Notes: generated from the sequence alone by a model not told the origin. Shown: positions 12,401-24,424, counted from the stretch's first letter. The stretch is DNA of 64,000 nt from Nothophoma quercina (GCA_021642125.1 JAKIXB010000026.1:1-64000), one strand, 5' to 3'. Numbers and translations: made by a program.

Positions 12401-14343
12401 TTTGTAGCTATCCTAATAGTCCTTTAGGTTTCTATTAACCTAGTGTTCTTCTCTTAAAGAGTTTATCCTAGATTAGTCTAAGCTTTAGAAAAAGAGATAC
12501 TCCTATTATATTTAGTTACATATACATTAAAGTTGCTAAAGTTATTCTTGCTCTTCTACTTACGTAGGAGGCTTAACGTAAGCCTAACCTAGCTTACTAC
12601 TTAATTTTCCTAAGATGTCTTAAATATGCTTCTATTATTTATCCTTATTATAGTATAGCATTAGTACTTAGCTTTAAACATTATATTTGTCCTTATTAGA
12701 GTTCTTAATGTAATTATTATTAGCTCTAGAATTAGGGTCTTCTATAAGACGTCCATCTTCCTTAGTAAGAATTTCCTATTCTTTACTAGTATTAGCGTTG
12801 TTATTCATGTAACCGCTAGTTAGTACGTTTAACTATTAGAACACTTTATTCTTCTAACAACAGTCCCTAGTAAAGTAGCCTTGTTTACTATAGTTATAAC
12901 AAGTTAGTAAAGACTTATCCTTCCCTTTACTACCTATGTCGCGTCATGTAGGTCCTTTATTAAGGTTTAAGAGGTTTATAGCTTTAGGTCTATAGTATCT
13001 ACTCTAAGTATTATTATAGATATGTTAACTAGTATTTAATTAGTAGTAGTTGCCTTGTTATCCTTGTTAAAGATTGTTATTCCTTTATTAGTTGCCTTAA
13101 AGTAGTAAGTAAGAGATAGTAACTATAGCTTATGTACGTAGATCCTCTCGCAATTCCTACTAAAGTTTATATAACTTAATATTAATACTAATAGCTTTGT
13201 TAATAAGAGCGTTAAAAGTATCTATAGAAGTAGTAGTTTACATTAATTCTTCCTTAACTTTAGGCTTTAGCCCTTATTAAAACATAGTTATTAACGCGTT
13301 ATTATCCTAGCCTGTAAACGTAGCTACTTCTTAAAACTTAGCAGCGTAGTTAGTAGTAGACGTAGTTTATTAGATATATTAAATTTTATAACGTGTAATA
13401 GTAGTTTTATTATATACTCTAAATACTTAACAAATCTATTCCTTAAATAGGTTAAAGTCTTTAATCTATAAGTTAATATTGCTTAAGTCCCCTTCTGCGT
13501 GATAACGTTAGATAAAGGGCTTAATTTAGGTAAAGGCTTAATCCTTTATAAACGTAGATATAAAGGTAATACGCTTATGCTTAGGGATGCATTCTCCCTA
13601 GAATATAAAGAATAGGTTAAACTTTATAAGCTAGTCTTCTAGCTTCTTGCAAGTTCTATTAAAAGTCTTAAGTTTAGCTACTAAATAGATGCTTATAATA
13701 GTAGAGATTAACATTTCTTTATCTATATTATAGTTACTATTAGCTTAGTTGCGTAATACGTTAGAGTTGCTAGGGGTAGCACAAGATCCTAAAGTAGTAC
13801 TTATCTTAAAGGGTATTTAAAGTGTTAAAGTTGTACTAGACGAAGTCTAAAAGTATACTAGTTTAAGTTAGGTCTTAAGGATAAGTACGTTAGGATTAGG
13901 TAGGGGTAAGATACCTAGATAAAGTCTAATATAGTAGCTTAGGTAATAGAAGAGTAATATACTTTACAGCTTATTATCTATAAGGTTAAGATTCTAATAA
14001 TAAACTTAATTACTAAAGTTAAATACAAACTATAAGGGCTGTGTTCCTACGTGCTATATACTAAAGAGTAATGTAGTTTACTTAGTAGTATTAATTGTAC
14101 TAATTATACTAAGCACTAATTAAACTAATTACTAATTACGCTAATTACTAGTTACACTAAGTACTAATTAGACTAATTATGCTAAGACTAATCACGTTAT
14201 ATAACCTCATGTAATCTATTACTAAATGCTAATTACTAACTTAACTTATTTACTTACTTGTAATTCTCCCTTAGTGTTTGTAATTGCTGTGCCGCATTGG
14301 TCTGTAATTCTTAACATGGGTTTAAATGTTTAAGATCGTAATA
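9482..14343 (-). mobile_element. Truncated second copy of the Gypsy element
   Basis: The sequence is collinear with about 3580-7963 of the full-length element, covering part of integrase through RNase H, RT, protease and gag. It has many additional C-to-T/G-to-A differences. The minus-strand RT shows the same YLNN in place of YLDD (about 10745-10756). The right end is its 5' LTR (13823-14343); the left part with the 3' LTR, polypurine tract and antisense frame is missing, and the junction near 9482 is abrupt. It is clearly non-functional. Confidence 0.88.
13823..14343 (-). repeat. 5' LTR of truncated copy (521 bp, LTR type B)
   Basis: The first roughly 230 bp match the type A LTR. The distal part is unrelated to type A and instead holds short ACTAATTA-like repeats, followed by a terminal GATCGTAATA shared with type A. 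It matches the solo LTR at 16249-16770 throughout. Confidence 0.85.
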
Positions 14344-15010
14344 GCTATAAGGTAATAGGACAGCTTTTCTCTATCTATTTATAGCTATAGTATTAGTGTT
14401 ATAGGTTGTAGTAGGTAGAGTTTACTAAAAATACCTTTTAGGTTAGCATATCTACATAGCTAACCTTACTAAATCTAGAATATAACTATAGGTTCCCTAT
14501 TTTCTAGCTATAATAGTACTATAACTATAGCACGTAAAGCTTAGTAGAGGGCTGCGTTAGACTCGTGCTGCTACGCTCTATCCTCCTATACTAGAAAGCC
14601 TTACCTTTTTTTCCTAACCTTAACCTACTTTTCGCCCTTTATATATATTATTAATACTATAAGTTAAGTTAGGCTGTAAGTAGGTATAATAGGTATAGTA
14701 AGGCTATAAAGTAATAGGATAGCCTCTCTCTATTTATTTATAGCTATAGTATTAGTATTGCAAGTTATAGTAAGTAGAGTTTATTAAAAATACCCTTTAG
14801 GTTAGTATGTCTATATAGCTAACCTTACTAAATCTAGAATATAACTATAGGTTCCTTATCTTTAAGCTATAATAGCACTATAACTATAGCTTATAAAGCT
14901 TAGTAGAGAGCTATAGTAGACTTACGCTACTACGCCCTATCTTCCTATACTAGAAAGCCTTACCTTTTTTTCCTAACCCTAATATACTTTTCGCCCTTTA
15001 TATACACTTT
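14344..15010. repeat. Two tandem ~300-bp direct repeats, 359-bp period
   Basis: A block starting GCTATAAGGTAATAGGACAG at 14344 recurs as GCTATAAAGTAATAGGATAG at 14703. Both copies run through shared landmarks (AGGTTAGCATATCTACATAG or its RIP variant, CTAGAAAGCCTTACC, and TTTTCGCCCTTTATATA) to about 14650 and 15010. The copies differ mainly by transitions. No reading frame or known family was recognised. Confidence 0.8.
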
Positions 15011-15186
15011 TTACTAATAAATACTACTTACTAAGTAAGCTACTACTAGATATAGCTATCTATACTATTATATACACTTTTTATTCTATTATATATTTTT
15101 TTTCAACTAGTTTTATCTCTTTTGATCCTTTAATTTTTTCTAAGTTCAATAATTTTCTATATAAACTTACACGTTTATGCTTTACA
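15011..15186. other. Short AT-rich spacer
   Basis: Very AT-rich sequence with T-runs and fewer TAG trinucleotides than its neighbours, possibly original non-TE DNA or a different element. Nothing in it was identified. Confidence 0.3.
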
Positions 15187-16248
15187 CTAGTATATTAGCC
15201 TAAAGGGTAGTTCTTTTCTTTCTTCAAGTTTAATCTTATAATCTTAAGGTTAATACTTAGGTAGCACTTTTATAGATAACTCTTCTTTAAATATCTAGGT
15301 ATACTATTAGTATACGTCTAGTATAGTAGAAGGTGTACTCTTAGTCTCCTTACCTATTATAAAGAGGTATTTTTAGTTTATATAGTTAACTACTCTATTC
15401 TATTAGTGCGTCTTATATATTAAAAAGATATTATTAATTTCTCTCTTATTTACTAACTCTAGCGTAGGTTATATAAGTTAACGTGTAGTAGTACTATATC
15501 TATACCTATTAAATAAAAGCTATTCTCTCTTCTAATTAATCTATAGATGATAATTTAATAGGGAGTTTAATAAGTAGATTAGTCCTAATATTATTAAAGG
15601 ACTATATCCTAGAGCTCTTATTTAGCCTATACTTAAAAAAGACTCTTTATTACTAAATCTATTCTTCGCTTTTACGCGTTAGTGCTTTATACATATATTA
15701 TTTAAGTAGAGTAGCTATATATTATTATAGTACTCTTTATTAATAACTAACTACATTTATAGAATTGCTTATAGGTTATTAATACTAGGAAATTACTTCT
15801 TCTAGCGTTTATTAAATAGGTACTCTCTATAGTAATAGTTAAAGTAGTTATAGTACTTCTTCTTATATTATCTAGGCTTATAAGGAAACTATAAAGCGCC
15901 TATCTTTTCTAAGTAGTAAATAGTGTAGTAGTTATATATATATATAGTTTATAAGAGCTGTTTATACTTTAGATTATAATAGTCTAGGTTATGCTGTACT
16001 AGTAGGCTAGTTACTATTATTAGTCTAGTAGTTAAGTCTACTAATTATTCTAATTATTATTCTTGCTCCTGCGTTTCCTTTTCGCATTCTTAGAGTTCTT
16101 CTTTAGCAGCTAGGAGGGCCCCTTTACAACTTTCTTAATAGGTTCTTAGGTTTTTATTGACCTAGTATTCCTTGTTAGAAGAGTTTATTAGTAATTAGTC
16201 TAATATTATTACTTTAAAGTAAGTTTAATATATATAGTTATAGCTGTG

Positions 16249-16770
16249 TGTTAAAGTCGTACTAGACGAAGTCTAAAAGTGTACTAGTTTAAGTTAGGTC
16301 TTAGGGATAAGTACGTTAGGATTAGGTAGGGGTAAGATACCTAGATAAAGTCTAATATAGTAGCTTAGGGTAATAGAAGAGTGATATGCTTTACAACTTA
16401 TTATCTATAAGGTTAAGATTCTAATAATAAACTTAATTACTAAAGTTAAATATAAGCTATAAGGGTTGTGTTCCTACGTGCTATATACTACAGAGTAATA
16501 TAGTCTACTTAGTAGTATTAGTTATACTAATTACACTAAGCACTAATTAACTAATTACTAATTACACTAATTACTAATTATACTAAGTACTAATTAAACT
16601 AATTATACTAAGACTAATTGTGTTATATAACCTTGTGTAATCTATTACTAAATGCTAATTACTAACTTAACTTATTTACTTACTTATAATTCTCTCTTAG
16701 TGTTTATAATTACTGTGCCGCATTAGTCTGTAATTCTTAACATAGGTTCTAAATATTTAGGATCGTAATA
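16249..16770 (-). repeat. Nested solo LTR (522 bp, type B) with perfect 5-bp target duplication
   Basis: It begins TGTTAAAGTCGTACTAGACG and ends GATCGTAATA. It is flanked by CTGTG at 16244-16248 and CTGTG at 16771-16775. The uninterrupted site is recognisable at about 6625-6660 of the full-length copy, where the sequence on both sides of the insertion is continuous. This shows insertion followed by LTR-LTR recombination. Confidence 0.93.
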
Positions 16771-18065
16771 CTGTGCTATACCTACCTTTATTACTTTTAA
16801 GCTTCTTAAAGCTAGTCTAGCTATTTATATTCCTTTTAACGTGTTAGGGTCTTATAGTAGGCTTTACCTAGTTTAGTGCTTAATCTTCTAAAGATATTAT
16901 AAATATATTTCTATTAGTTATCTATCTTATAGTATAGTATTAGTACTTAACTTTAGACATCTAGCTTATCCTTATTAGAGTTCTTAATGTAGTTATTATT
17001 AGCTCTAGAATTAAGGTCTTCTATTAGACGCCTATATTCTTTAGTAAGAATTTCCTATTCTTTACTAGTATTAGCGTTATTATTCTTGCAACTACTAATT
17101 AGTATATTTAACTATTAGAACACTTTGTTCTTCTAATAATAGTCTCTAGCAAAGTAGCCTTGCTTACTATAGTTATAATAAGTTAGTAAAGACTTATCCT
17201 TTTTTTTACTACCTATGTTGCGTCGTGCTAGTCCTTTGTTAAGGTTTAAGAGATTTATAGCTTCTAGTCTAAAGTAGCTACTTCTAGTACTATTATAGAT
17301 ATATTATCTTATGTTTAGCTAGTAGTAGTTACTATAGTCAAGGCTATTATACTACTAGTTACATAGTAGTAGTTTACTAAGTACTATTATAACTCTTACT
17401 TAAGGGTTATTTCTTAGTTCCTATTAAAGTTTATATAGTTTAACGTTAATGTTAATAGCTATATTAATTAGGTTACCTAGGTTATTAATAATAGCACTAG
17501 TGCGTATTAATTCCTCCTTAACTTTAGGCTTAAAACCTTATTTAAATATTATTATTAGCGCTATGTTATCCTAGCTAGCACTAGCTGTAAGTTACTAAAA
17601 CTTAGCTATATAGTTAGTAGTAGATTTAGTTTATTAGATGCGCTAAATATCCTATTAAGTAATAGTTAGCTTGTTAGATACTTTAAAGCTAGGTTAGATC
17701 TTTTCCTTAAATTAATTAAAATCCTTTATTTAGTAATTACAATTACTAGAATTAGCATTATTATTTTAAAAAAAAATAAGGAATAGTTTAATTTACCTAA
17801 ATGCTTAACTACGTATATAGCTTACAATAAACGTAACTTATTTATCCTTAAGGATATATTCTCCTTAGAAGAAGAAGTAAAGGTCCTTTTAAATAAGCTA
17901 GTCCTCTAGCTTAGTGTAGTCTTTATAGTATAAGTTAGGCTTATTAGCGTTAATAGTATTAGTATAGGTCTCTTCTATAACATTAAGAGTGTCTTTATTT
18001 ATATAGTTAGAGCGAGGGGTAGCACAAGATCCTAAAGTAGTACTTATTTTAAAGGGTGTTTAAAG

Positions 18066-18511
18066 TGTTAAAGTTGTACTAGACGAAGTCTAAAAGTGTA
18101 CTAGTTTAAGTTAGTTCTTAGGGATAAGTACGTTAAGATTAGGTAGGGGCAAGATACCTAGATAGAGTTTAATATAGTAACTTAAGGTAATAAAAAAGTA
18201 ATATGCTTTATAACTTATTATTTATAAGGTTAAGATTCTAATAATAAACTTAATTACTAAAGTTAAATATAAACTATAAGGGTTATATTCCTATATATAA
18301 TATACTTAAGAGATATATATAATACTCTACGTGCTCTATATACTCTTAAAAGAGTAAGAGATTAAGAGAGTAGTCCTACTCTATTACTCTTTATATTTTT
18401 AGAGATTAGGGAGAGCGTTATTCTAATACTCCCCTTAGTTACTTTACTAGTAAGAGCAACCCTAGTCTTATTTTAACATAAAGTAGAGCTAGGCTATAAT
18501 AGATTATAATA
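18066..18511 (-). repeat. 5' LTR of third Gypsy copy (446 bp, type A)
   Basis: It begins TGTTAAAGTTGTACTAGACG and ends GATTATAATA. It has the same length as both LTRs of the full-length element, with transitions only as far as I compared. Confidence 0.88.
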
Positions 18512-19377
18512 CTATCTTAGCGTTGCATAGGGCCTATTTAAAGTTAAGCTATTCCTAAATATATTCTACTAGTCTACTTACTATTAAGTTAGAGGACTAT
18601 TCTCTACTCTTAGTTTAAATTTTAGTTAGATCTTATTTAGCACTTCTATAATCTTCCTAGCCTTATTATATATAGAGTAACTAGATACTAGGACTAATCT
18701 AGCCTAAGTAAGGCATAGTACCTACACTACCTAATTTAATTATCTTTATTAGATCTTAAGTTTAGATTTAAGGATAGCTATAAGCTTTACTCTATTAACT
18801 ACTTCTAATAGTTACTAGACTAAGGCCTATAAGCCTTCTACTATAGGTGCTACTTTAATTAGGATTTAGTTTATACCTATTACTTCCTATAGTAAGGGAG
18901 TAAAATTAAGGCTTTATCCTAATATTAGTATTATCCCTAATAGCCCTAATTCTTAGAGTATATTACTACTATATAGGTATAGAGGTACTAAGTATATTAT
19001 ACTACCTAGCTTATCTTTTAATACTATACTACTTAGGCTATAAGCCTAAGTAGCTATATTAAAAGTATAGTCTAGCTTAATACTAAAGCTGCATTACTAA
19101 GGATTTTCCTTAGTATTATTTATTATACTTTAAAGCACGTGTTATTCTCTAGCTATAATTAGGGCCTAGGTTTACGCTAATATTACAAATTAACTACCTT
19201 TTCTAAGAAAAAGTGTAAAGGATTTTAATTATAAAGGCACTATAAGTAGGTAATATAATATAGGATAAATAAGTATATATTTAGGATATTAGATAAATCC
19301 TTAAGGGTCTAAGCCCTAGAATATTTATAGAGATTATATACGTATAGCTTATAAGCCTTCTACCTAGCCCTAGAGCC
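18512..19377. other. Unidentified RIP-altered TE sequence
   Basis: AT-rich, TAG/TAA-rich DNA. Its right end (TAAGCCTTCTACCTAGCCCT, about 19350-19370) recurs in variant form near 20186-20206, so it belongs to a repeat family that continues beyond the solo LTR. I could not assign a transposon class. Confidence 0.4.
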
Positions 19378-19823
19378 TATTGAAGTAATACTAGACGAAG
19401 TCTAAAAGTGTACTAGTTTAAGTTAGTTCTTTAGGATAAGTACGTTAGGATTAGGTAGGGGTAAGATACCTAGACAGAGTCTAATATAGTAACTTAGGGT
19501 AATAAAAGAGTAATATACTTTATAACTTATTATCTATAAGGTTAAGATTCTAATAATAAACTTAATTACTAAAGTTAAATATAAACTATAAGGGTTATAT
19601 TCCTATATACTATATACTTAGGAGATATGGATAATGCTCTTCGTACTCTATATACTTTTAAAAGAGTAAGAGATTAAGAAAGTAGTCCTACTCTATTACT
19701 CTCTGCATTTTTAGAGATTAAGGAGAGCATTATTTTAATGCTCTCTTTAGTTACTTCGCTAGTAAGAGCGACCCTAGTCTTGTTTTAATACAAAGTAGGG
19801 CTAGGCTATAACAGATCGTAATA
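19378..19823 (-). repeat. Solo LTR (446 bp, type A) with perfect 5-bp target duplication
   Basis: It matches the type A LTR in length and sequence, with both termini mutated to TA...TA. It is flanked by GAGCC at 19373-19377 and GAGCC at 19824-19828. The target was another repeat: a variant of the empty site is present near 20190-20230. Confidence 0.92.
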
Positions 19824-20909
19824 GAGCCTTTCTAAGGGTTAGCTAATATACCTAATAAGGAAATACCCGTAATACTATACCTTACGTTACTTACTATATA
19901 ATAAAATACCTTAAGCTATAATACCTTTTTATAGACTATAGAAACCTAACTTAGTTTCTCTATAGTTATTTAGGGTAAATAACTCTAGAAAGGGGATATT
20001 ATTAGGTATTCTCTATCTAACTAGGCTAGAAGTACTTCTTAAGTCCTTAGCTAAGAACCTCTAGTATAAGAGAGGTAATAATTACTCTAAGTATTAGTAG
20101 TAATTTATCTATTCTATACTTATAATTTATGCTTCTACCTTTACTATCTCTACTAATACCTATACTATACTATAGTACTTTATGTAAGCCTTCTACCTAG
20201 CTCTAGAGCTTCTCTAAGAGTAAGCTAATATATATTATAGAAGAATACCTATAATATAACTACTTTAGTTAATATATAGCCTATTATAAAGCTAGTCTTA
20301 TTAAAGCTATAGGTATTATTATCTAGAATACTATACTTAGCTTTAATATTCTCTATAAAGCTAAACTAGCTCTAGATTATCTTAGAATTTTTATAAAGAA
20401 CTAACTTATAGTTATACTTATAACTAAACTTTACTATAAGCTATAGTTAGTGCTTAATAAATATACTAGGCTAATTAATACTAATATAGCCTAGACTATA
20501 CTTAGTATGTAAAGAAATAGCTATATTAGCTATAGCTAAGAGCTAAGAAGGAAATCCTTATATAACTAGCTATAGAATATATTTAATAACTATATCTCTC
20601 TTATTATTATCTAGCTTTTATAGTTTAGCTATAGTATTAGTATATAGCGGTTATCCAGCGCATTATTTATATAGTATAGTTTTAGACACCTTATAGATAC
20701 CTATAGCGTATTACTAAAAGAGCGTTATATCTTATTTAAGAGCTTTATCTATAAGGTTTATCTAACCTTTCTTTAACGCGTCTAACTAGGGTTGTTAGGA
20801 AGGCATAAGTGTAGTAAGTGTGTTGTAGTAGGGTCTTGGCAAAAGTGCGCTGCTTGCCTGTTGCGCTGTTTGCCTGTAAGGTACGTTATACAACGGGACA
20901 TTCTAAGAT
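19824..20909. other. End of the AT-rich repeat block and boundary to gene DNA
   Basis: RIP-like TE sequence continues to roughly 20,780. Composition then changes within about 100 bp to balanced, gene-like DNA (from about 20,820). There is no recognised gene before the O-methyltransferase stop codon at 20910. Confidence 0.5.
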
Positions 20910-22144
20910 TCAAGCTAGCTCTGCCTCAATAACACTTTCCACAGAGTGAGGTGGCCTCCAGATGTTAAGCACCTTTAATCCCGCACTCTTCACCAGCGCC
21001 CGCCACTCAGCCTCCGTCCTCTCCTTCGCACCAAGGCACGCCATCATGGTGATATCGGACGTTGTCACACGAGCGAGCGACTTCACAGAGCTAATCAAGC
21101 TTTCGTGAATGAGAAGCTTCGAGTATCCGGGTTCCATAGCTTCGGCGAGGTGAGAAAGGATCTGCTTCGCCTGTGTGTCTTCCCAGTCGTGCAGCACGTT
21201 GTGCATGAAGTAGACACGGGCACCTTTCACGGGCTGTGGTTCGAAAAAGTCATGAGGGTGGATGGAGATGGTGTCGTCAATAGTCAACTCCCTGAGAATA
21301 TCGGGCAGGTCTTGGAGCACCAGACTGCCCTCAGGGATATCGGGGTGGCGCAGATGGAATTTGGTCAGGTCGTGGCCCTTGCTACCACCGACATCGACGA
21401 CTAAGGGCCGGTCAGGCTTGGACTCTTTCACAAGAGTCTCAGTTGGGTAAACATCAACCCAGGGCGTCAAGTTATGCTTGGAGTGACTCTCCATGGCATC
21501 ATTGAATTCCCTTGCAGCGACAGGGTTCGCGCTAAGGGACTGGAACAGGTTTTCATTTGAGCCTCTCATGAACTGCCAGTTGCAGTCGTTGGGGTTAGTA
21601 GGGACCTTGTATCCCGTCTTCTTGAGGTAGGCTGGCAAAGTCTTGAACATGGGGGAATTGACGAAGCCATAAAATTCACCATAGACGCTGGCGAGGGCCT
21701 GATCCTCAGCGAGAGCGCGTACCCACGGTGTAGGCTTATAGGTGTCCTCGGCGGTCTCGATGGCAAGATTCTGCCCAGAAATTTGCCGAATCATGCGTCC
21801 TGCAACGCCGTCAGAATGCTCATCATGACTCAAGCAGAGCAGATATGTAACCTACGAATAAGCACTACATCGGCACCCGTTAACTCGGCCAGTTCCGCGC
21901 AAGTCTTCTCTCCGCCTCCAGTTTCGATCCATTTGCTGAAGACGCCCACGTCAATCAACGTCTTGACGCATGCATTGGTGGCCGGATTGACCCAACAGTG
22001 CTGCCAAACAATGTCCCACGGTTTATGTACTTTGCTTAAGGCCAGGGTCAGCGCGTCCATGGCACGGACGCGCTCTGCTTCGTTAACGAAGGAGTTCGTG
22101 TCGAGACCCTCCAGGGCTCCGATAAGTTGGTCTGCTGATGCCAT
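20910..22144 (-). CDS. SAM-dependent O-methyltransferase
   Basis: Two exons, 22144-21856 and 21799-20910, joined across a 56-bp intron (GTAGGT...TGCAG, branch-like CTGAC), give 392 residues. The family transfers a methyl group from S-adenosylmethionine to a hydroxyl of a small molecule, usually a phenolic secondary metabolite. The N-terminal part (MASADQLIGALEG onward) is the helical dimerisation/winged-helix region. The SAM loop VVDVGGSKG lies near residues 230-238 (the usual third Gly is Ser). HDFFEP lies near 279 and HNVLHDWED near 296-304, with the His expected to act as catalytic base. Length and order match the fungal Methyltransf_2 family. It is the first intact gene inside the RIP-like block, and there are no other biosynthetic genes beside it, so the substrate is unknown. 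Confidence 0.9.
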
Positions 22145-22975
22145 GTTGGAAATGAGAATTAACTTTCGGGGAAAGATGCAGGACCAACGGAAACGACACG
22201 CGGTCTACTATTTGACAAAGGGAAATGTTCTTATCTACCGTAAAATCCTGGCCATATCTACCGGTTGACTAGAGGGTTTCAAATACTATAGTAGTTAGTG
22301 AATTTCTTGTAACAGATAAGCGCGCACTAAGATCCATTTTTCTTATATGTACTTTTCCTGATACGTAATTTGTCCTCAACGACCCTATGAAACCGGTATG
22401 GCCAACCTTCTTCGGTATCATATGGTCACGCGGCTACTGGATAGGGTAATTAGTCCCGAATTACATTGGAAAAGCCACACGCTCTAATGCCATGCGGATT
22501 AAATTGGTTAGCACTGATCAGTTGAGGACACGATATCCGAAATTTGAGTGAGCAAGGATATCTTAGGGGCAGGCCCACCTGTTGGGCCACCCACGTACTT
22601 CTCACGCCACTTTTGGCACGTCGTGCTTGGCATGCAGCCCCTCGGACTCGTGCGAGCGACCTTGACAGGACCTACCGGTTGATACCTATTATAGCAGTTG
22701 AACTTTGGTGTTGCTGAATAGTCTGTATTGAGGACTCGAGATAACGTTTTCACTAAGGGAAAGTGAGACTTTCTGTGGGAATTTGAAATTCAATGTTGCT
22801 TTTGGTTCCCGCTCAAGTCGCCCTCTTTCACAGTTCCTCACCTTGATAACATTACCTCAATAACATCATTTCAGCAACACCAAAGCTTGCCCAATTAGAT
22901 CATTACCACAACGCTGCTGCCCTATCGCGCGCGTAGATGCCCAGAGGAAGTACTGGCCCCCACACTGACACCAAG
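22145..22975. other. Intergenic region
   Basis: Between the O-methyltransferase start and the 3' end of the rhodopsin-domain gene. Short open frames only; no gene, RNA or repeat was recognised. Confidence 0.5.
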
Positions 22976-24220
22976 CTACGTGTTACGATCGTCAATTTGC
23001 TTCGCCCATCGGTCACCCTTTGCGCTCGTGGTCACCTTAAACTCAAGTGTCTTGTGTATCTGGTCCGCGCCGTGGTAAACGAGCGGGATGTCATCGATGC
23101 TTTCACCTGCGTGGCTCGATGTCCTCTCCTCGTCATCCAACTGATGCCCTTGAAGCTTATCCCATCTTCCGCTGGTGCTGGATAGCCCTCGGTGGGTGGC
23201 GCTGCTGCGTCGTCCCTGGCAGGTGGTCCTGCTGCCATTGCCACTACCACTGAGAGTCCGAACTTTGCCTCTGGCCAAGCGGAAGAGTGGGCCCAGTGTC
23301 GGCAAAGAGGAGCATACCACCAGAATACAACCCTCTCGTAGACCGAGTATATCGAGAAGCGGGACCGGGTCTAACAAAGTTAGTTCTGTGCTGAGAAACA
23401 TGTGGGGTGAATGACTCACAAGTCGGGTTCTCAGCCAGTACTACAAAAATTTCCCCAAAGATTGTGAGTTTGTAGATGGTGAGGATGAAGGCCAGGATAC
23501 TGAGGCCCAGCGCGATCGAGACCAGGATGCGGTTCTTGAGTGGCATGTTGAGGCGCATAATGAATGGAATTGGGTACACAGCGAGGATACATCTAGGAAG
23601 GCAGAGTAGGCCGAAGTGAAATAGCCCAAATCTGACATAACCTTGGTACTGGCACATTTTCCGCTTGGTATGGTTCTGTTCCAGCCGAATTCGACCGGAT
23701 CGCATTGCTTGTACCACCAGACCGAGGTAGCCAATATACAGGCCTGGGAGCTGAGCGCAAGGCCCCAGAATAGTATCGTCGTCTTGAGGCCGTAGTTCAG
23801 AATGCGCTTGAGAATAGCGATGATGGCGAACTTGGGTAGCGAAAACGTCCATATCAGTACCGAACTGATAATTACATTCCACTTAAGAGCTCGCGGTATC
23901 AATGGGGGATCGATGGCCTCTATTCCTCGTCCGAGACCGTACTGGGTGCCGATTGTGATCAGGATGCAGGTGACGAGCATCACAACGACGCAGAATATGG
24001 TGATATAGTCATCCATTCCAAGGCCACCGCCTGTGCTGAATATTCGAGTGCCGACTCTCAGCGCCACGAAGACTACAAGACAATTAGCTGCCATTCGGCG
24101 CAACATAAGAGGGCTACTCGCAAGCAGTGACTGCGAACATAGACCAGCAAGCCCTATCAGCGATGGTGCCATAGTCTTCCACGTCCCACAATCCCATGAT
24201 GTTGATGATTGGGGTTGCAA
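22976..24220 (-). pseudogene. Rhodopsin-domain integral membrane protein (SAT4/PTH11-like) with a frameshift
   Basis: A seven-helix fungal membrane protein of the rhodopsin-domain family, role unknown. Recognised parts: RVGTRIFSTGGGLGMDDYIT, TIGTQYGLGRG, WWYKQCDPVEFGWN, KCASTKVMSDLGYFTSAYSA, then in the next frame ILAVYPIPFIMRLN, and after an intron GCILVVCSSLPTLGPLF with a polar tail. The intron is 23419-23371 (49 bp, GTGAGT...TTAG, branch CTAAC). The reading frame changes at about 23588-23593: SAYSAFLDV ends in one frame and ILAVYPIPF continues directly in another, which one missing base explains. There is no splice pair there. It is either a young pseudogene or a base error. The start at 24220 is the best ATG; a short upstream exon is possible. 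It lies head to head with the HET gene. Confidence 0.82.
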
Positions 24221-24424
24221 AGATTTGCAGAACGCTAGACGAACGTTAGACGAACTTTAGACCCTCCTGGCGCGATAAAGTGGGCTCATTGTTAAATACA
24301 CTGCCGTGGGATGCGGCGTAGCATGGGGCGTAGGATGCGTCCCATGTAACGGTCAGGATCCTTCGCTAGCCCCATGAAGTATCGATCTTCGCTACATAGT
24401 TGGCTTGTGTTATTTAAATTGTCA

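Larger units (their letters stand above)
15187..18511 (-). mobile_element. Third, rearranged Gypsy copy with a nested solo LTR
   Basis: Homology starts in RT/protease (15187 matches about 5300 of the full-length copy). It jumps over about 300 bp near 15545 (matching from about 5650 to 5940), then continues through gag to a 446-bp type A 5' LTR at 18066-18511. The stretch from about 17270 to 18000 diverges from the gag of the other copies, so this may be a related subfamily. A solo LTR (16249-16770) is inserted inside it. No 3' LTR is present. Confidence 0.82.

Noticed and set aside
1..20800. CRISPR or satellite array as an explanation of the repeats
   Set aside because: The repeats are LTRs hundreds of bases long with retrotransposon coding sequence between them, in a eukaryotic chromosome.
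21105..21404. Plus-strand frames across the O-methyltransferase
   Set aside because: They are shadows of the minus-strand gene, which has domain motifs and a consistent intron.
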